The notes under the pieces: generated by a model
Told to the model about the DNA's origin: nothing
The model's input: the letters and a program-made list of their open reading frames with translations, nothing else
Database searches by the model: none
Shown: piece by piece, positions 1-7,572 of the stretch
Layout: the number at the start of each line of letters is the position of its first letter
Numbering within the stretch: position 1 is the stretch's first letter
From: Candidatus Poseidoniales archaeon
Lineage (GTDB): Archaea; Thermoplasmatota; Poseidoniia; Poseidoniales; Poseidoniaceae
Direction of reading: 5' to 3'
Assembly (NCBI GenBank): GCA_009887095.1
Contig: QXYC01000009.1
Coordinates: 1-62,027 of the forward strand
DNA: 62,027 nt
Translations under genes and position numbers: made by a program

Positions 1-95
1 AATGTTGTCACATTGGCCGCACCTGCGAAGGGCGCTAATACCATCAATGCGACAAGGAACAATGGGGCTCTCAAGTTTCGGTTCTCGTGTGTCAT
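1..95 (-). CDS. N-terminus of a secreted protein (partial, runs off the window)
   Basis: Only the first 31 codons lie in the window. Read on the minus strand from the ATG at 95, they begin MTHENRNLRAPLFLVALMVL and continue to APFAGAANVTT. This is a short polar N-region, a hydrophobic core and an Ala-rich cleavage region, as expected for a Sec signal peptide. The start is supported by an AGGTGAG ribosome-binding site ending a few bases upstream, the same form used by other genes in this window. The mature protein is outside the window, so no function can be given. It follows the ThiI-like gene on the same strand after a gap of about 100 bases. Confidence 0.7.
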   Translation of the reverse strand, partial: MTHENRNLRAPLFLVALMVLAPFAGAANVTT

Positions 96-197
96 GGACT
101 CACCTGCTCTTCACGCGAGGTTTCATTCACCTAAAACCGCATCGGACTCACGCCTCCAAATTAACGCCTGAAACAGGTCGGTGCGTACCACAACTGT

Positions 198-869
198 TCA
201 GAGGGGGACTTCCCTTCTGTTGCTCCAAGCAGCTTGGCAAATTTCGTGCAACCCTCCGGCTCGCTGTTCGCTTTTTTCCAACCATTCTTGATTTGCGATT
301 GTAACAGGTGTTGTCGGGCCAAGTGCATCGCACACTTCTGGACCAAGGCTCATTTCAAACACACCCAAAACCCTCGACATTCGTATGATTGTGTTCTTAT
401 CAAATCCAAGCAGTGGACGCAGAGGTTTCAGAGAGGAGGCTTGTTCGATGCTGCCAAGGTTTCCAAGGGTTTGAGACGACACCTGCCCGAGGTTTTCGCC
501 CGTAAGAAGATGGGTTGCACCAACATCTGCTGCTTTGAAATCTGCGAGACGATGATACATTCGCTTCATGTGAATGAAGTATTCCGTGTGGGCCCATTTC
601 TCTGTAAAAAGTGCGAGATGTTCTGCAACGGGCACCACTGTAAGCGATGGGTTGATCTGTGCTCTCGCCGCCTCACCAATTGGCCCATCTGCCGTCAGAA
701 AGTGCCGCAGTGCTGCGATTGTCTTCTGTTCCGCTTCTGGCCCTACCACAGGTTCTTGACTGCAATGAACCGGGTAAATGCTCCATCCTTGCTTGAGAGC
801 CCTCGCAATCGCAACAGGTGAATCAAGTCCTCCGGAGACCAACGCGATGCACACCTTGCCCTCCACCAT
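198..869 (-). CDS. Stand-alone ThiI-type PP-loop sulfurtransferase domain
   Basis: The 223-residue protein opens with the PP-loop motif SGGLDSPVA (residues about 12-20), which in ThiI binds ATP and adenylates the substrate. Later segments such as LLTGENLGQVSSQTLGNL are typical of the ThiI catalytic domain, and GPEVCDALGPTTP holds the position where ThiI carries a catalytic cysteine. Full ThiI (about 390 residues or more) makes 4-thiouridine in tRNA and has N-terminal ferredoxin-like and THUMP domains. Here both are absent, as is a rhodanese domain. A role in tRNA thiolation or another sulfur transfer is inferred; how it would bind tRNA is unclear. It is divergent from the thioesterase gene with only 21 bases between starts and no obvious ribosome-binding site, so a leaderless transcript is possible. 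Confidence 0.8.
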   Translation of the reverse strand: MVEGKVCIALVSGGLDSPVAIARALKQGWSIYPVHCSQEPVVGPEAEQKTIAALRHFLTADGPIGEAARAQINPSLTVVPVAEHLALFTEKWAHTEYFIHMKRMYHRLADFKAADVGATHLLTGENLGQVSSQTLGNLGSIEQASSLKPLRPLLGFDKNTIIRMSRVLGVFEMSLGPEVCDALGPTTPVTIANQEWLEKSEQRAGGLHEICQAAWSNRREVPL

Positions 870-890
870 GCCGGTGGGTCAGGTGGTGAG

Positions 891-1421
891 ATGATGAAAC
901 CACCCTATGGACGGTTTAACCTTCCCAGAGTTCATGAGGGGGAAGGCGTTGCGAAACACATGGAACATTACTCGAAGGAACCCGTGACGCTCATTGAACA
1001 CATTTTTCCTGGCGACACAAACGACCACGACACCTTGTTTGGTGGTCGGTTGCTTTCAATAATGGACAAAGCAGGTGGTATTGCATGCTCGAAGTTTGCC
1101 CACCGAGAATTTGTCACTATCTCGATTGATACACTGAAATTTATCGCCCCAGCGCGCCAAGGTGACCTGTTGGAAGTGACGGGAAAAGTAGTGTTTACAA
1201 GCACCCACACAGCCTGCACCAAGGTTACTGCAATGGCTGTGGACAAAGCCACCTGGAAGAAAAAGAAGATCTGTGAAGGTTACTTCTTCTTCGTAGCCAT
1301 CGATTCCATGATGCGCCCAATTCCAATCCCGCAATTGGTTGCTGAAAGTGACGACGAAAAGGAAGATTGGGCACACGCATTGCGTATACGCGAACAGATG
1401 CGCAGCGACAAAGCCGAGTGA
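891..1421 (+). CDS. Hotdog-fold acyl-CoA thioesterase (YciA/ACOT type)
   Basis: A single hotdog domain is visible. THE segment GDTNDHDTLFGGRLLSIMDKAGG (spanning residues about 42-64) carries the conserved Asn/Asp-x-x-GG and helix of acyl-CoA hydrolases, followed by DTLKFIAPARQGDLLEVTG. Family members hydrolyse acyl-CoA thioesters to free acid and CoA in the cytoplasm; chain-length preference cannot be read from sequence. The start is uncertain. ATG 891 or 894 follows GGTGGTGAG, whereas ATG 960 (MEHYSKEP) sits closer to where the domain begins. The SelB-like gene follows 41 bases downstream on the same strand, so the two are probably cotranscribed although no functional link is obvious. Confidence 0.82.
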   Translation: MMKPPYGRFNLPRVHEGEGVAKHMEHYSKEPVTLIEHIFPGDTNDHDTLFGGRLLSIMDKAGGIACSKFAHREFVTISIDTLKFIAPARQGDLLEVTGKVVFTSTHTACTKVTAMAVDKATWKKKKICEGYFFFVAIDSMMRPIPIPQLVAESDDEKEDWAHALRIREQMRSDKAE

Positions 1422-1462
1422 AGCACCCCTACATTGATGTGGACCACTCCGGTGGGCGAGTC

Positions 1463-2485
1463 ATGCCAGTGCTCAACATAGCCATGGTCGGAAGCGACGA
1501 CTTAGCACGTGAGATTGCGAAGCCGACGGATCAGAGAGATGTTCACACCTATGTGCACAAGGAATCTGATGCCGATGGACCGCGTATTCTCTCCATTATT
1601 CGACCTGCAAAGTATCCTGAGCGACTGCGCCCGTTCCTCAACGCCCTTTCCGCTGCCCGTGTTGGGATCATCGAAATCGAACGAATCGATGCAACATTGG
1701 GAGAGGCATTGGTCGCCTTTGCAAGTTCAAACCTCACGAAAGGCATGGCGATTATCAACGCGCCTGATGGCGAATGGGTCGATGAAGACCAAGCGAAGAT
1801 GCTGTTCAAACAAGCTGGCCTCGGAGATTGGACCTTTGTCAAAGGCGACGGTATCGAATTGCGCACCATCTTGTACGGATTCATGGATTCGATTGCAGAC
1901 GAGTTGAAAGCAAACGCTGAGGCACCTCTCGTGATTCCAGTGGACCAACATTTCAACGTCAAAGGCATCGGGCTGGTGGCCATCGGGTATGTCCAATCAG
2001 GTACAGTGAATGTGCACGATGAGTTGGTGCTTCTACCGGCGAATGGTACTGGAAACGCAAAATCACTGCAGGTGATGGATGATGATGTTCCCGCTGCACG
2101 AGCAGGGGACCGAGTCGGGCTCGCCCTTCGCAACGCAAAAGAGGACCACCTCGGCAGTGGGACACTGCTTGTTCGCCCAGCGATTGAAGACAAGAAAACC
2201 AACACCAGCGTACCACTTGCGGTTGTGGCTCATGAGCGATCAACGATTCATCTTCAACGCTCACCCTTTCAAAAGAGAACCCTCGCAGAAGGCGACGTGG
2301 TTCATGCAAGCGTCGATCTTCAGTTTGTTGTTGGTCGCGTGACCTCAGCAGACGGAGACACCGCCGTTGTAGCGTGGGAAAACCCCCTCTTCATCCGAAG
2401 AGAACATCCAGAACCAACCCTCATTGCTCAATTGGATTCAAAACCAAGAATCATGGGCAGCGCCCGCCTTGAGCGAATCGAATGA
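1463..2485 (+). CDS. SelB/EF-Tu-like protein with degenerate G domain (aSelBL candidate)
   Basis: The 340-residue protein resembles translational GTPases in its central and C-terminal parts. VKGIGLVAIGYVQSGTVNVHDELVLLP reads as the EF-Tu/SelB domain II barrel (ordinarily v-x-G-x-G-V-x-x-G-x-V-x-x-G). A domain-III-like segment follows. The N-terminal about 190 residues occupy the place of the G domain but contain no GxxxxGK[ST] P-loop and no NKxD, so GTP hydrolysis is unlikely. Archaeal SelB-like proteins lacking GTPase motifs (aSelBL) are a known family and this is the best match I can offer. I chose ATG 1463 (MPVLNIAMVGSDD) because GGTGGGCGAG lies just upstream; an in-frame extension to 1367 would overlap the thioesterase gene. 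Confidence 0.7.
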   Translation: MPVLNIAMVGSDDLAREIAKPTDQRDVHTYVHKESDADGPRILSIIRPAKYPERLRPFLNALSAARVGIIEIERIDATLGEALVAFASSNLTKGMAIINAPDGEWVDEDQAKMLFKQAGLGDWTFVKGDGIELRTILYGFMDSIADELKANAEAPLVIPVDQHFNVKGIGLVAIGYVQSGTVNVHDELVLLPANGTGNAKSLQVMDDDVPAARAGDRVGLALRNAKEDHLGSGTLLVRPAIEDKKTNTSVPLAVVAHERSTIHLQRSPFQKRTLAEGDVVHASVDLQFVVGRVTSADGDTAVVAWENPLFIRREHPEPTLIAQLDSKPRIMGSARLERIE

Positions 2486-2489
2486 GGGT

Positions 2490-2654
2490 TCACAAGAACC
2501 AGTAGTAGTAGACGCCGACGGCGATGAATGGCCCAACAAGAATGAGGTAGCGAAGCGGTTTCCACCACCAGCGGTCGCTCCACGCTTCGGTTTTTTCCCC
2601 AACCGCTTCAAGGACATTCTCAACAAGAGCGGGTTCTGTAATCAGCTCAATCAT
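2490..2654 (-). CDS. Small single-pass membrane protein, unknown function
   Basis: This 54-residue reading frame encodes a charged N-terminal half (MIELITEPALVENVLEAVGE) followed by a Trp-rich stretch, DRWWWKPLRY, and one hydrophobic segment, LILVGPFIAVGVYYY, ending in WFL. It has AGGAAG about 8 bases before the ATG at 2654. Its stop lies 4 bases from the stop of the convergent SelB-like gene, which fits the tight packing of this chromosome. No family is recognised. A GTG start at 2678 would add eight residues but lacks the ribosome-binding site. The ribosome-binding site and packing support a real gene; its shortness keeps confidence moderate. Confidence 0.5.
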   Translation of the reverse strand: MIELITEPALVENVLEAVGEKTEAWSDRWWWKPLRYLILVGPFIAVGVYYYWFL

Positions 2655-2749
2655 GATTCTTACTTCCTGCTGTGACACATAAACGATTCCCCGGCCGAAT
2701 CCGTCGTGATTGCCCGAGGCTGTTGTGGCTTTCGGCGGAAAAAAAGAGG

Positions 2750-2765
2750 TCCCCTTTTGAGGGGA
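2750..2765 (+). promoter_or_regulatory. Stem-loop upstream of the membrane-protein gene
   Basis: TCCCCT-TTTG-AGGGGA forms a perfect 6-bp stem with a four-base loop, followed by an A-rich run. It lies about 60 bases before the likely start at 2824. It could be a leader hairpin of that gene; it is too far from the small gene on the other strand (start 2654) to cover its ribosome-binding site. Confidence 0.4.
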
Positions 2766-2823
2766 AAAATCCCTTCAATGGTCGGTGGATTGATAACCCA
2801 CATGACGCCCTTTGCGCGATGGG

Positions 2824-4476
2824 ATGCGCATTACTGGACACCGAGAGAGTCCACAAGGTGCAGAAGACTTCGAAGTCTTCGATCGACTGCACCAGAGTGG
2901 AACACCCGGAAGGGTTGTCGTCACTGTCACTGAGCGCAAGCTTTCAATCGAACAAAGAAAGGGCCACTGCGTTGAAATTGACAACGATTTCATCATGAAA
3001 ATGGATCACGCGAACAAACCCTTTTTGCCCTTTGGCTACGCATTCTTCGGCGCCCTTTTGCTGTGGGTTGCGTCACGAGGCATGGTGTTGGGAACGATGC
3101 CTCAATTGTTGACTTTTGGATTTGGATTGTTCCTCATGGGCGCACACTTCGGATTAAGGCGGCCAACCTTAACCATAGAAACGCAATCGGAATGGTACAC
3201 ACTCCACGGCAACGATGCACGTCTCATGCGACTGGCTGAACTGCATCGAAGGCTTGCTAGGGGCCAATCAATGGAACAGGCACGCCTCGGGCTGGATGAA
3301 TTGCAGCGCGACGTCGACTTCCCTCGAACGCAGGCATCCCAGATAATTCCCGCAGAACCGGTTCGCCTTGAACCGTCAATGGCACTGACCACCCTCCTCG
3401 TTGAACATGGCGACCATGAACAGATACCTGCAACGGTCGAGGCGCTTCGATTCCTTGGTTCAACCGAACCGGTTGATTTGGACCTTGATGAGCCTCAAAC
3501 CGAAGGGTGGATGTTTGGTGAACCTGAACCGTTGCAGCCCGAACACGGGGTCATCGGAAGGGGCAGAGCGAACGCAACCAGTCGAAGGAATGCCCATTTC
3601 CCTCGAAACAATCTCACACACAGCACACGTTTAGTTCACCATCCTGCTCACCCATACCCTCCCCCTCAAACACAAGAGGCGGGACGTTCGTATGGGCGCA
3701 TCGCTGAATCAACGCCAACCCTGCCCGAGCCTCGCCATCTTGCCCACCACACTCAATCACCTCAGGAGTTCTTGCCTAGTTTTCTCGGTCCTGACGGGGC
3801 CCATGTTCCAACACAAGCACAGCCACCAATGCATGATGATGAATTCAGCATGTTGGAAGAGGATTTGTCCATCATCGATGAGGAACCTGATTCTTTAGTT
3901 GCCGCAGCACGGGTTGACGATGAACCTATGGAAGCGGAACTGCTCCCGGATGAACCACAGATGAAACGTATCAAAAACACCCAATACGTCGTCAAGAAAC
4001 GAGTGCCTTACGAAACCGGGCGATACACCATCGAGCGGACACGAAGCACGACCATGTCTCGGGTTGGCGGCTTTATGAACAACCTAACGAAAGGCTTGAC
4101 CAACAGCCTTAGCGAAGGCGCATCGCTTGCTGGTCAACTGCTTGCAGGCACCCCTCCAACAGACGAACAAGCCCGGCAGAGCACAGATTCGGGACGCGAA
4201 CTTCGAGAGCGTTCATCGAGAAGCCACATTCAAGAAATGGAGGACAGTGTGGCCAACCTTTCTCAGCAACACGGTGGCGTGCTTCCCGAAGAAGAAGCGA
4301 ACCGACTCAAACAACATGTCAGTCGAAGGCATACCATTGTCGAGCAGCTGGAACAGGAAAAAGAAACATTGCCGCCGATGATCGATCTGGATGAACTCAG
4401 CTTTGACGAACTCACTGAGGTGACGCAAACTGGCGCTGGCGACAAGGCAACTGGTCTGTCGAGAATCGACTTTTGA
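2824..4476 (+). CDS. Two-helix membrane protein with long disordered tail, unknown function
   Basis: About 550 residues. The N-terminal about 60 residues (RVVVTVTERKLSIEQRKGHCVE) look like a small beta-rich domain, reminiscent of bacterial PH-like domains preceding two membrane helices, though this is only resemblance. Two hydrophobic segments follow, FGYAFFGALLLWVASRGMVL and LLTFGFGLFLMGAHFGL. A helical region (LMRLAELHRRLARGQSMEQA) leads into a Pro/Glu/His-rich low-complexity stretch of about 250 residues, then a basic patch (VVKKRVPYETGRYTIERTRS) and a charged C-terminal helix. The start is uncertain: ATG 2824 is used here, TTG 2812 and ATG 2995 are alternatives and none has a good ribosome-binding site. 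Its stop abuts that of the PfkB gene at TGATCA. Confidence 0.6.
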   Translation: MRITGHRESPQGAEDFEVFDRLHQSGTPGRVVVTVTERKLSIEQRKGHCVEIDNDFIMKMDHANKPFLPFGYAFFGALLLWVASRGMVLGTMPQLLTFGFGLFLMGAHFGLRRPTLTIETQSEWYTLHGNDARLMRLAELHRRLARGQSMEQARLGLDELQRDVDFPRTQASQIIPAEPVRLEPSMALTTLLVEHGDHEQIPATVEALRFLGSTEPVDLDLDEPQTEGWMFGEPEPLQPEHGVIGRGRANATSRRNAHFPRNNLTHSTRLVHHPAHPYPPPQTQEAGRSYGRIAESTPTLPEPRHLAHHTQSPQEFLPSFLGPDGAHVPTQAQPPMHDDEFSMLEEDLSIIDEEPDSLVAAARVDDEPMEAELLPDEPQMKRIKNTQYVVKKRVPYETGRYTIERTRSTTMSRVGGFMNNLTKGLTNSLSEGASLAGQLLAGTPPTDEQARQSTDSGRELRERSSRSHIQEMEDSVANLSQQHGGVLPEEEANRLKQHVSRRHTIVEQLEQEKETLPPMIDLDELSFDELTEVTQTGAGDKATGLSRIDF

Positions 4477-5397
4477 TCAGCCAAGGATGCGTTCAAACTC
4501 GGCGATTCGTGCATCAAATGCATTCTCGCTCATACCTTGCAACGCTTCCACACCGAAGGATTCCAATGTGAAACTCGCAGAAACGGTTGAAGCAACGAGC
4601 GCTGCACGAAGTTCATCGCGGTCGATTGGGCCTTCGCCCAAAGCGAGGTATGCAGCAAGCGTGCCTGCAAAGGTGTCACCGCATCCGGTGGGGTCACAGA
4701 CCTTCGCTGTTGGGAATGCTGGCAAAGCAATGATGTCTTGACCGTGGAAAGCAAGAACACCATGTTCGCCCCGCTTCACAACAAGCGTGGAAACTTCAGT
4801 CATTGACTTGACCGTTTGTGCGGCACGAATGAGGTTCTCGTCATTGGCCAACATTCTGACTTCTCCATCGTTAATGATGATGAGGTCAACCCTCTTCATG
4901 ACATCAAGCAATTCCTCCCGTGCGATGTTAATCCACAAATTCATCGAATCGAGCATGGTCAAGCGCTGTGCCTTTGTTTGATCAAGAACACTGGCTTGGA
5001 GTGCCGGGTGGAGGTTTGCACAAAGGGTGATTTTCGGTGTTTGGGCGTGAGAAGGGACGTTTGGTTGAAAGTGCTCGAAGACATTCAAATGCGTGGCTTT
5101 CGTTTCTGCTTCAGCCATCGAACCGTGGTAGGCGCCTTCCCAGCGGAATGTTTCTCCGTCTGCTGTTTCGATCCCCGAAACATCAGCTCCGTTGCTGACA
5201 AGGACCATGCGGTCTTCGTCACGAAAATCTGTCCCAACGACGCCAACCAAGCCAACCGTACCCAGGCCAAGGCGATTGCAGTGAAAGGAACTGGCGAGGC
5301 CGCCATATGTAGCCGAACCACCGAGCATGTTCGCAACTTCTCCTTCAGGTGAAGCAACCGAGTCATATGCAATGCTTCCAACCAAAACGACGTCCAT
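4477..5397 (-). CDS. PfkB-family carbohydrate or nucleoside kinase
   Basis: A complete 306-residue ribokinase-fold protein. The N-terminal signature is LGGSATYGGLASS (residues about 25-37, the glycine pair at the substrate side). The C-terminal signature is DPTGCGDTFAGTLAAYLA, which supplies the anion hole and the catalytic aspartate. PfkB enzymes phosphorylate sugars, nucleosides or related alcohols with ATP; the substrate cannot be assigned here. It starts with GGAGAGGGC directly before the ATG, and that ribosome-binding site lies in a palindrome. It is 131 bases downstream of the biotin carboxylase gene on the same strand. Its stop shares the hexamer TGATCA with the convergent membrane-protein gene. 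Confidence 0.88.
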   Translation of the reverse strand: MDVVLVGSIAYDSVASPEGEVANMLGGSATYGGLASSFHCNRLGLGTVGLVGVVGTDFRDEDRMVLVSNGADVSGIETADGETFRWEGAYHGSMAEAETKATHLNVFEHFQPNVPSHAQTPKITLCANLHPALQASVLDQTKAQRLTMLDSMNLWINIAREELLDVMKRVDLIIINDGEVRMLANDENLIRAAQTVKSMTEVSTLVVKRGEHGVLAFHGQDIIALPAFPTAKVCDPTGCGDTFAGTLAAYLALGEGPIDRDELRAALVASTVSASFTLESFGVEALQGMSENAFDARIAEFERILG

Positions 5398-5398
5398 G

Positions 5399-5418
5399 CC
5401 CTCTCCAATTGGAGGGGC
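5399..5418 (-). promoter_or_regulatory. Palindrome covering the ribosome-binding site of the PfkB kinase
   Basis: CTCCAATTGGAG (5403-5414) is a perfect 12-base palindrome immediately upstream of the PfkB start codon at 5397, with two more C-G pairs outside one mismatch. In the transcript the 3' half contains the GGAG of the ribosome-binding site, so folding would hide it. It could equally be a protein operator. The symmetry is seen directly; the function is inferred. Confidence 0.4.
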
Positions 5419-5502
5419 TACTTCAACATGACAGATGAGACCTCACAGACTTCAATTTCGGCCCTAAGAACACAAAAGGCGGTGAGAAAAATCGTCCCTA
5501 AA

Positions 5503-5523
5503 CAACACTCGAAAGGCGTGTTG
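5503..5523 (-). terminator. Candidate terminator hairpin after the biotin carboxylase gene
   Basis: CAACAC and GTGTTG form a 6-bp stem around a 9-base loop. The hairpin begins about six bases downstream of the biotin carboxylase stop, read on the minus strand, and is followed on that strand by GTTTAGGGACGATTTTTC, which contains a T-run. Either a terminator or a processing site is possible. Confidence 0.35.
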
Positions 5524-5528
5524 AGGCA

Positions 5529-6869
5529 TCAACCAAGCAGTTCTTCATGCATGTCAATGTATTGAATTGTGATGTTCCTGTCAAGAAAATCTTGTTCATC
5601 CATAATTCTGCGATGAAGTGGGATGAGGTGTTCAACCCCTGTAATCATCGTCTCATCAAGAGCAGTGCGCATTCTGCGGATGGCGTCTTCTCTGTCGCGC
5701 CCCCAAACCAGTAACTTGGCAAGCAGTGAATCAAAGCAACCGGGCATATCGTAGCCGGGATGAGCGTGTGTGTCAACTCGAACACCGTAGCCTGAAGGGA
5801 AATGGCACTCCCACAGTCGACCGGGACTTGGAATGAACTTGCGAGGATCTTCTGCATTCAATCTGCACTGAATGGCGTGCCCGTTCCACACGACGTCTTC
5901 TTGCGTCAATGGAAGGTCTTCACCTTGAGCGACGCGAATGCCGAGTTCAACGAGGTTGTAGCCTGTGATGAGTTCGGTAACGGTGTGCTCAACTTGGACA
6001 CGAGGGTTGACTTCGAGGAAGTAGAAATCTCCATTTGCGTCTCGTAGGAATTCAAATGTTGCAAGACCTTTGTACCCAACAGACTCCGCACCACGGCAAA
6101 CCAAATCGCCGATTTCTTGGCGCTTTGCATCATCCAGCCAAGGGCCTTCTTCGACAAGTTTCTGGTGACGGCGTTGAATCGAGCAAAATCGTTCTCCGAA
6201 ATGAATGGCTTTCTTTCCATCCCCAAGAACCTGAAATTCAACGTGCTGGGCGCCTTGTATGTACTTTTCAACGAACACACGTTCATCGCCGAAGGCTGAT
6301 TTTGCTCGGGACTGGCAAAGCTTGAGAGCGCTTTCAAATTCTGAGGCCTGCTCAACGATTTGCATACCAATGCCGCCGCCACCTGCTGCAGCCTTGATGA
6401 TGACTGGGTAACCAATTTCATCGGCCAGTGTCGAAGCGACGCCCGCATCTGAAATTGGTTCTGAGGAACCTTTGGCAGTGGGCAGGCCAGCGGCTTCCAT
6501 GGCTGCTCGTGCCTCAATTTTGTCACCTAACAAAGTGATGACGTCCGCAGAGGGGCCAATGAAGGTGATGCCTTCTTCCTGAAGTCGACGAACAAATGTG
6601 GCGTTTTCTGCCAAGAACCCGTAGCCCGGGTGAACAGCGTCACATCCCATTTCTTTTGCAGCGGCGATCACTGATTCAATGTCGAGGTAGGTGTCCAAAG
6701 GGTTTGGTTTGTTATTTGCATACGCCACATCAGCAAGTCGGACAGGAAGGGAGAGCCGGTCTTCTCGACCGTGGATAATGGCTGCTTCGATGCCCATGTC
6801 TCGAAGGGTACGAAGAATACGCAATGCGATTTCTCCGCGGTTTGCAATCAGCACTCGCTTGAACGCCAT
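5529..6869 (-). CDS. Biotin carboxylase subunit of an acyl-CoA or pyruvate carboxylase
   Basis: The 446-residue protein has the full biotin carboxylase layout. It opens with MAFKRVLIANRGEIALRILR, carries the ATP-grasp glycine loop AAAGGGGIGMQIVE, the FCSIQRRHQKLVEEGP segment and the catalytic EVNPRVQVEHTVTE. It ends with the C-terminal barrel (CRLNAEDPRKFIPSPG). It carboxylates biotin using ATP and bicarbonate. No biotin carrier or carboxyltransferase gene is beside it, so the acceptor (acetyl/propionyl-CoA or pyruvate) cannot be decided; partners must be elsewhere. I chose ATG 6869 because the family begins at MAFKRVLIANRGE; an upstream in-frame extension to 6911 adds 14 residues unlike the family. 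It is distinct from the methylcrotonyl-CoA carboxylase subunit at 44282. Confidence 0.9.
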   Translation of the reverse strand: MAFKRVLIANRGEIALRILRTLRDMGIEAAIIHGREDRLSLPVRLADVAYANNKPNPLDTYLDIESVIAAAKEMGCDAVHPGYGFLAENATFVRRLQEEGITFIGPSADVITLLGDKIEARAAMEAAGLPTAKGSSEPISDAGVASTLADEIGYPVIIKAAAGGGGIGMQIVEQASEFESALKLCQSRAKSAFGDERVFVEKYIQGAQHVEFQVLGDGKKAIHFGERFCSIQRRHQKLVEEGPWLDDAKRQEIGDLVCRGAESVGYKGLATFEFLRDANGDFYFLEVNPRVQVEHTVTELITGYNLVELGIRVAQGEDLPLTQEDVVWNGHAIQCRLNAEDPRKFIPSPGRLWECHFPSGYGVRVDTHAHPGYDMPGCFDSLLAKLLVWGRDREDAIRRMRTALDETMITGVEHLIPLHRRIMDEQDFLDRNITIQYIDMHEELLG

Positions 6870-7072
6870 GGATGAACGAAGAGCAATTACCCTATGATGC
6901 CAACGGTCCATGGGGGTCCTGAAAGGGCGATTTGCAAACGTGCTAAAAAGGAACGCCCCGCATTGATAAAACCTGCTTTTGCGTCGTTTTCTGTCGCCAA
7001 AAGGAGTCTTTTATTACAGATTCTAGTAAAATTGGCAGAAGGATTCATTAGATTGGATAGTGTTGGACAAAC

Positions 7073-7534
7073 ATGACGCCGACACCCCAAACTGGAGCCG
7101 AAGCCCTCGACCGCTTGGCAGGTCGAGATCTCAACAACGATGGACGAATTGTCAACCTTGTAATTTGTGGAAACTCAAGATTCTATGATTATGCTTGGCT
7201 TGAGAATGCAATCGAAGAATGGGTTCAGGACAATGACTACCCCGATCTCATAATCCTTGGTGGCGCAAGCGGCGTGGATTACCTCGCCGAACGTTGGGCA
7301 GACAACAACAATGTCCCACTTGCCGTTTTCACTGAAGCATGGACAGTACCTCGTCCAAACGCCGCAACCGACAGTGGACGACCAGAAGCTGCAGCGAGCC
7401 TTGTTGATCGAATGCTTGGGCGGGCCACGCACATGCTTGCGTTCCCAGGCCCCGATTCGGTATGGACCAAGCGAATGGAAGATGCTGCTTCGAGCCGCGG
7501 TATCCCAGTCATTAGCAGAGCCTTGCCTGCTTGA
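7073..7534 (+). CDS. DUF2493/YspA-like SLOG-fold protein
   Basis: A 153-residue protein with the SLOG (SMF/DprA-LOG) nucleotide-binding pattern. VICGNSRFYDYAWLENAIEE opens the fold and LIILGGASGVDYLAERWADN carries the GGAxGxDxLAxxWA signature of DUF2493. It continues to a C-terminal strand, THMLAFPGPDSVWTKRMEDA. SLOG proteins bind or process nucleotides or their derivatives and some act in stress or defence signalling; no specific ligand can be named here. The gene is preceded by a gap of about 200 bases facing the biotin carboxylase start. It converges on the CysJ-like gene, their stops being about 40 bases apart. No neighbour points to a defence system. Confidence 0.78.
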   Translation: MTPTPQTGAEALDRLAGRDLNNDGRIVNLVICGNSRFYDYAWLENAIEEWVQDNDYPDLIILGGASGVDYLAERWADNNNVPLAVFTEAWTVPRPNAATDSGRPEAAASLVDRMLGRATHMLAFPGPDSVWTKRMEDAASSRGIPVISRALPA

Positions 7535-7572
7535 CCCCGTTGACTGCGCCTTGCGAAAAAAGCGAGGTGAAG

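Noticed and set aside
234-821. 195-codon plus-strand frame over the ThiI-like gene
   Set aside because: Cysteine-rich and without family features; the opposite strand encodes a clear PP-loop protein.
1549-2205. 218-codon minus-strand frame over the SelB-like gene
   Set aside because: Ser-rich shadow with no family resemblance; the plus strand shows conserved EF-Tu-type barrels.
4816-5352. 178-codon plus-strand frame over the PfkB gene
   Set aside because: Antisense of a recognised kinase, no start signals.
6870-7072. 203-base divergent gap considered for a small gene or RNA
   Set aside because: No frame with a ribosome-binding site and no convincing fold; T-rich stretches probably belong to promoters.
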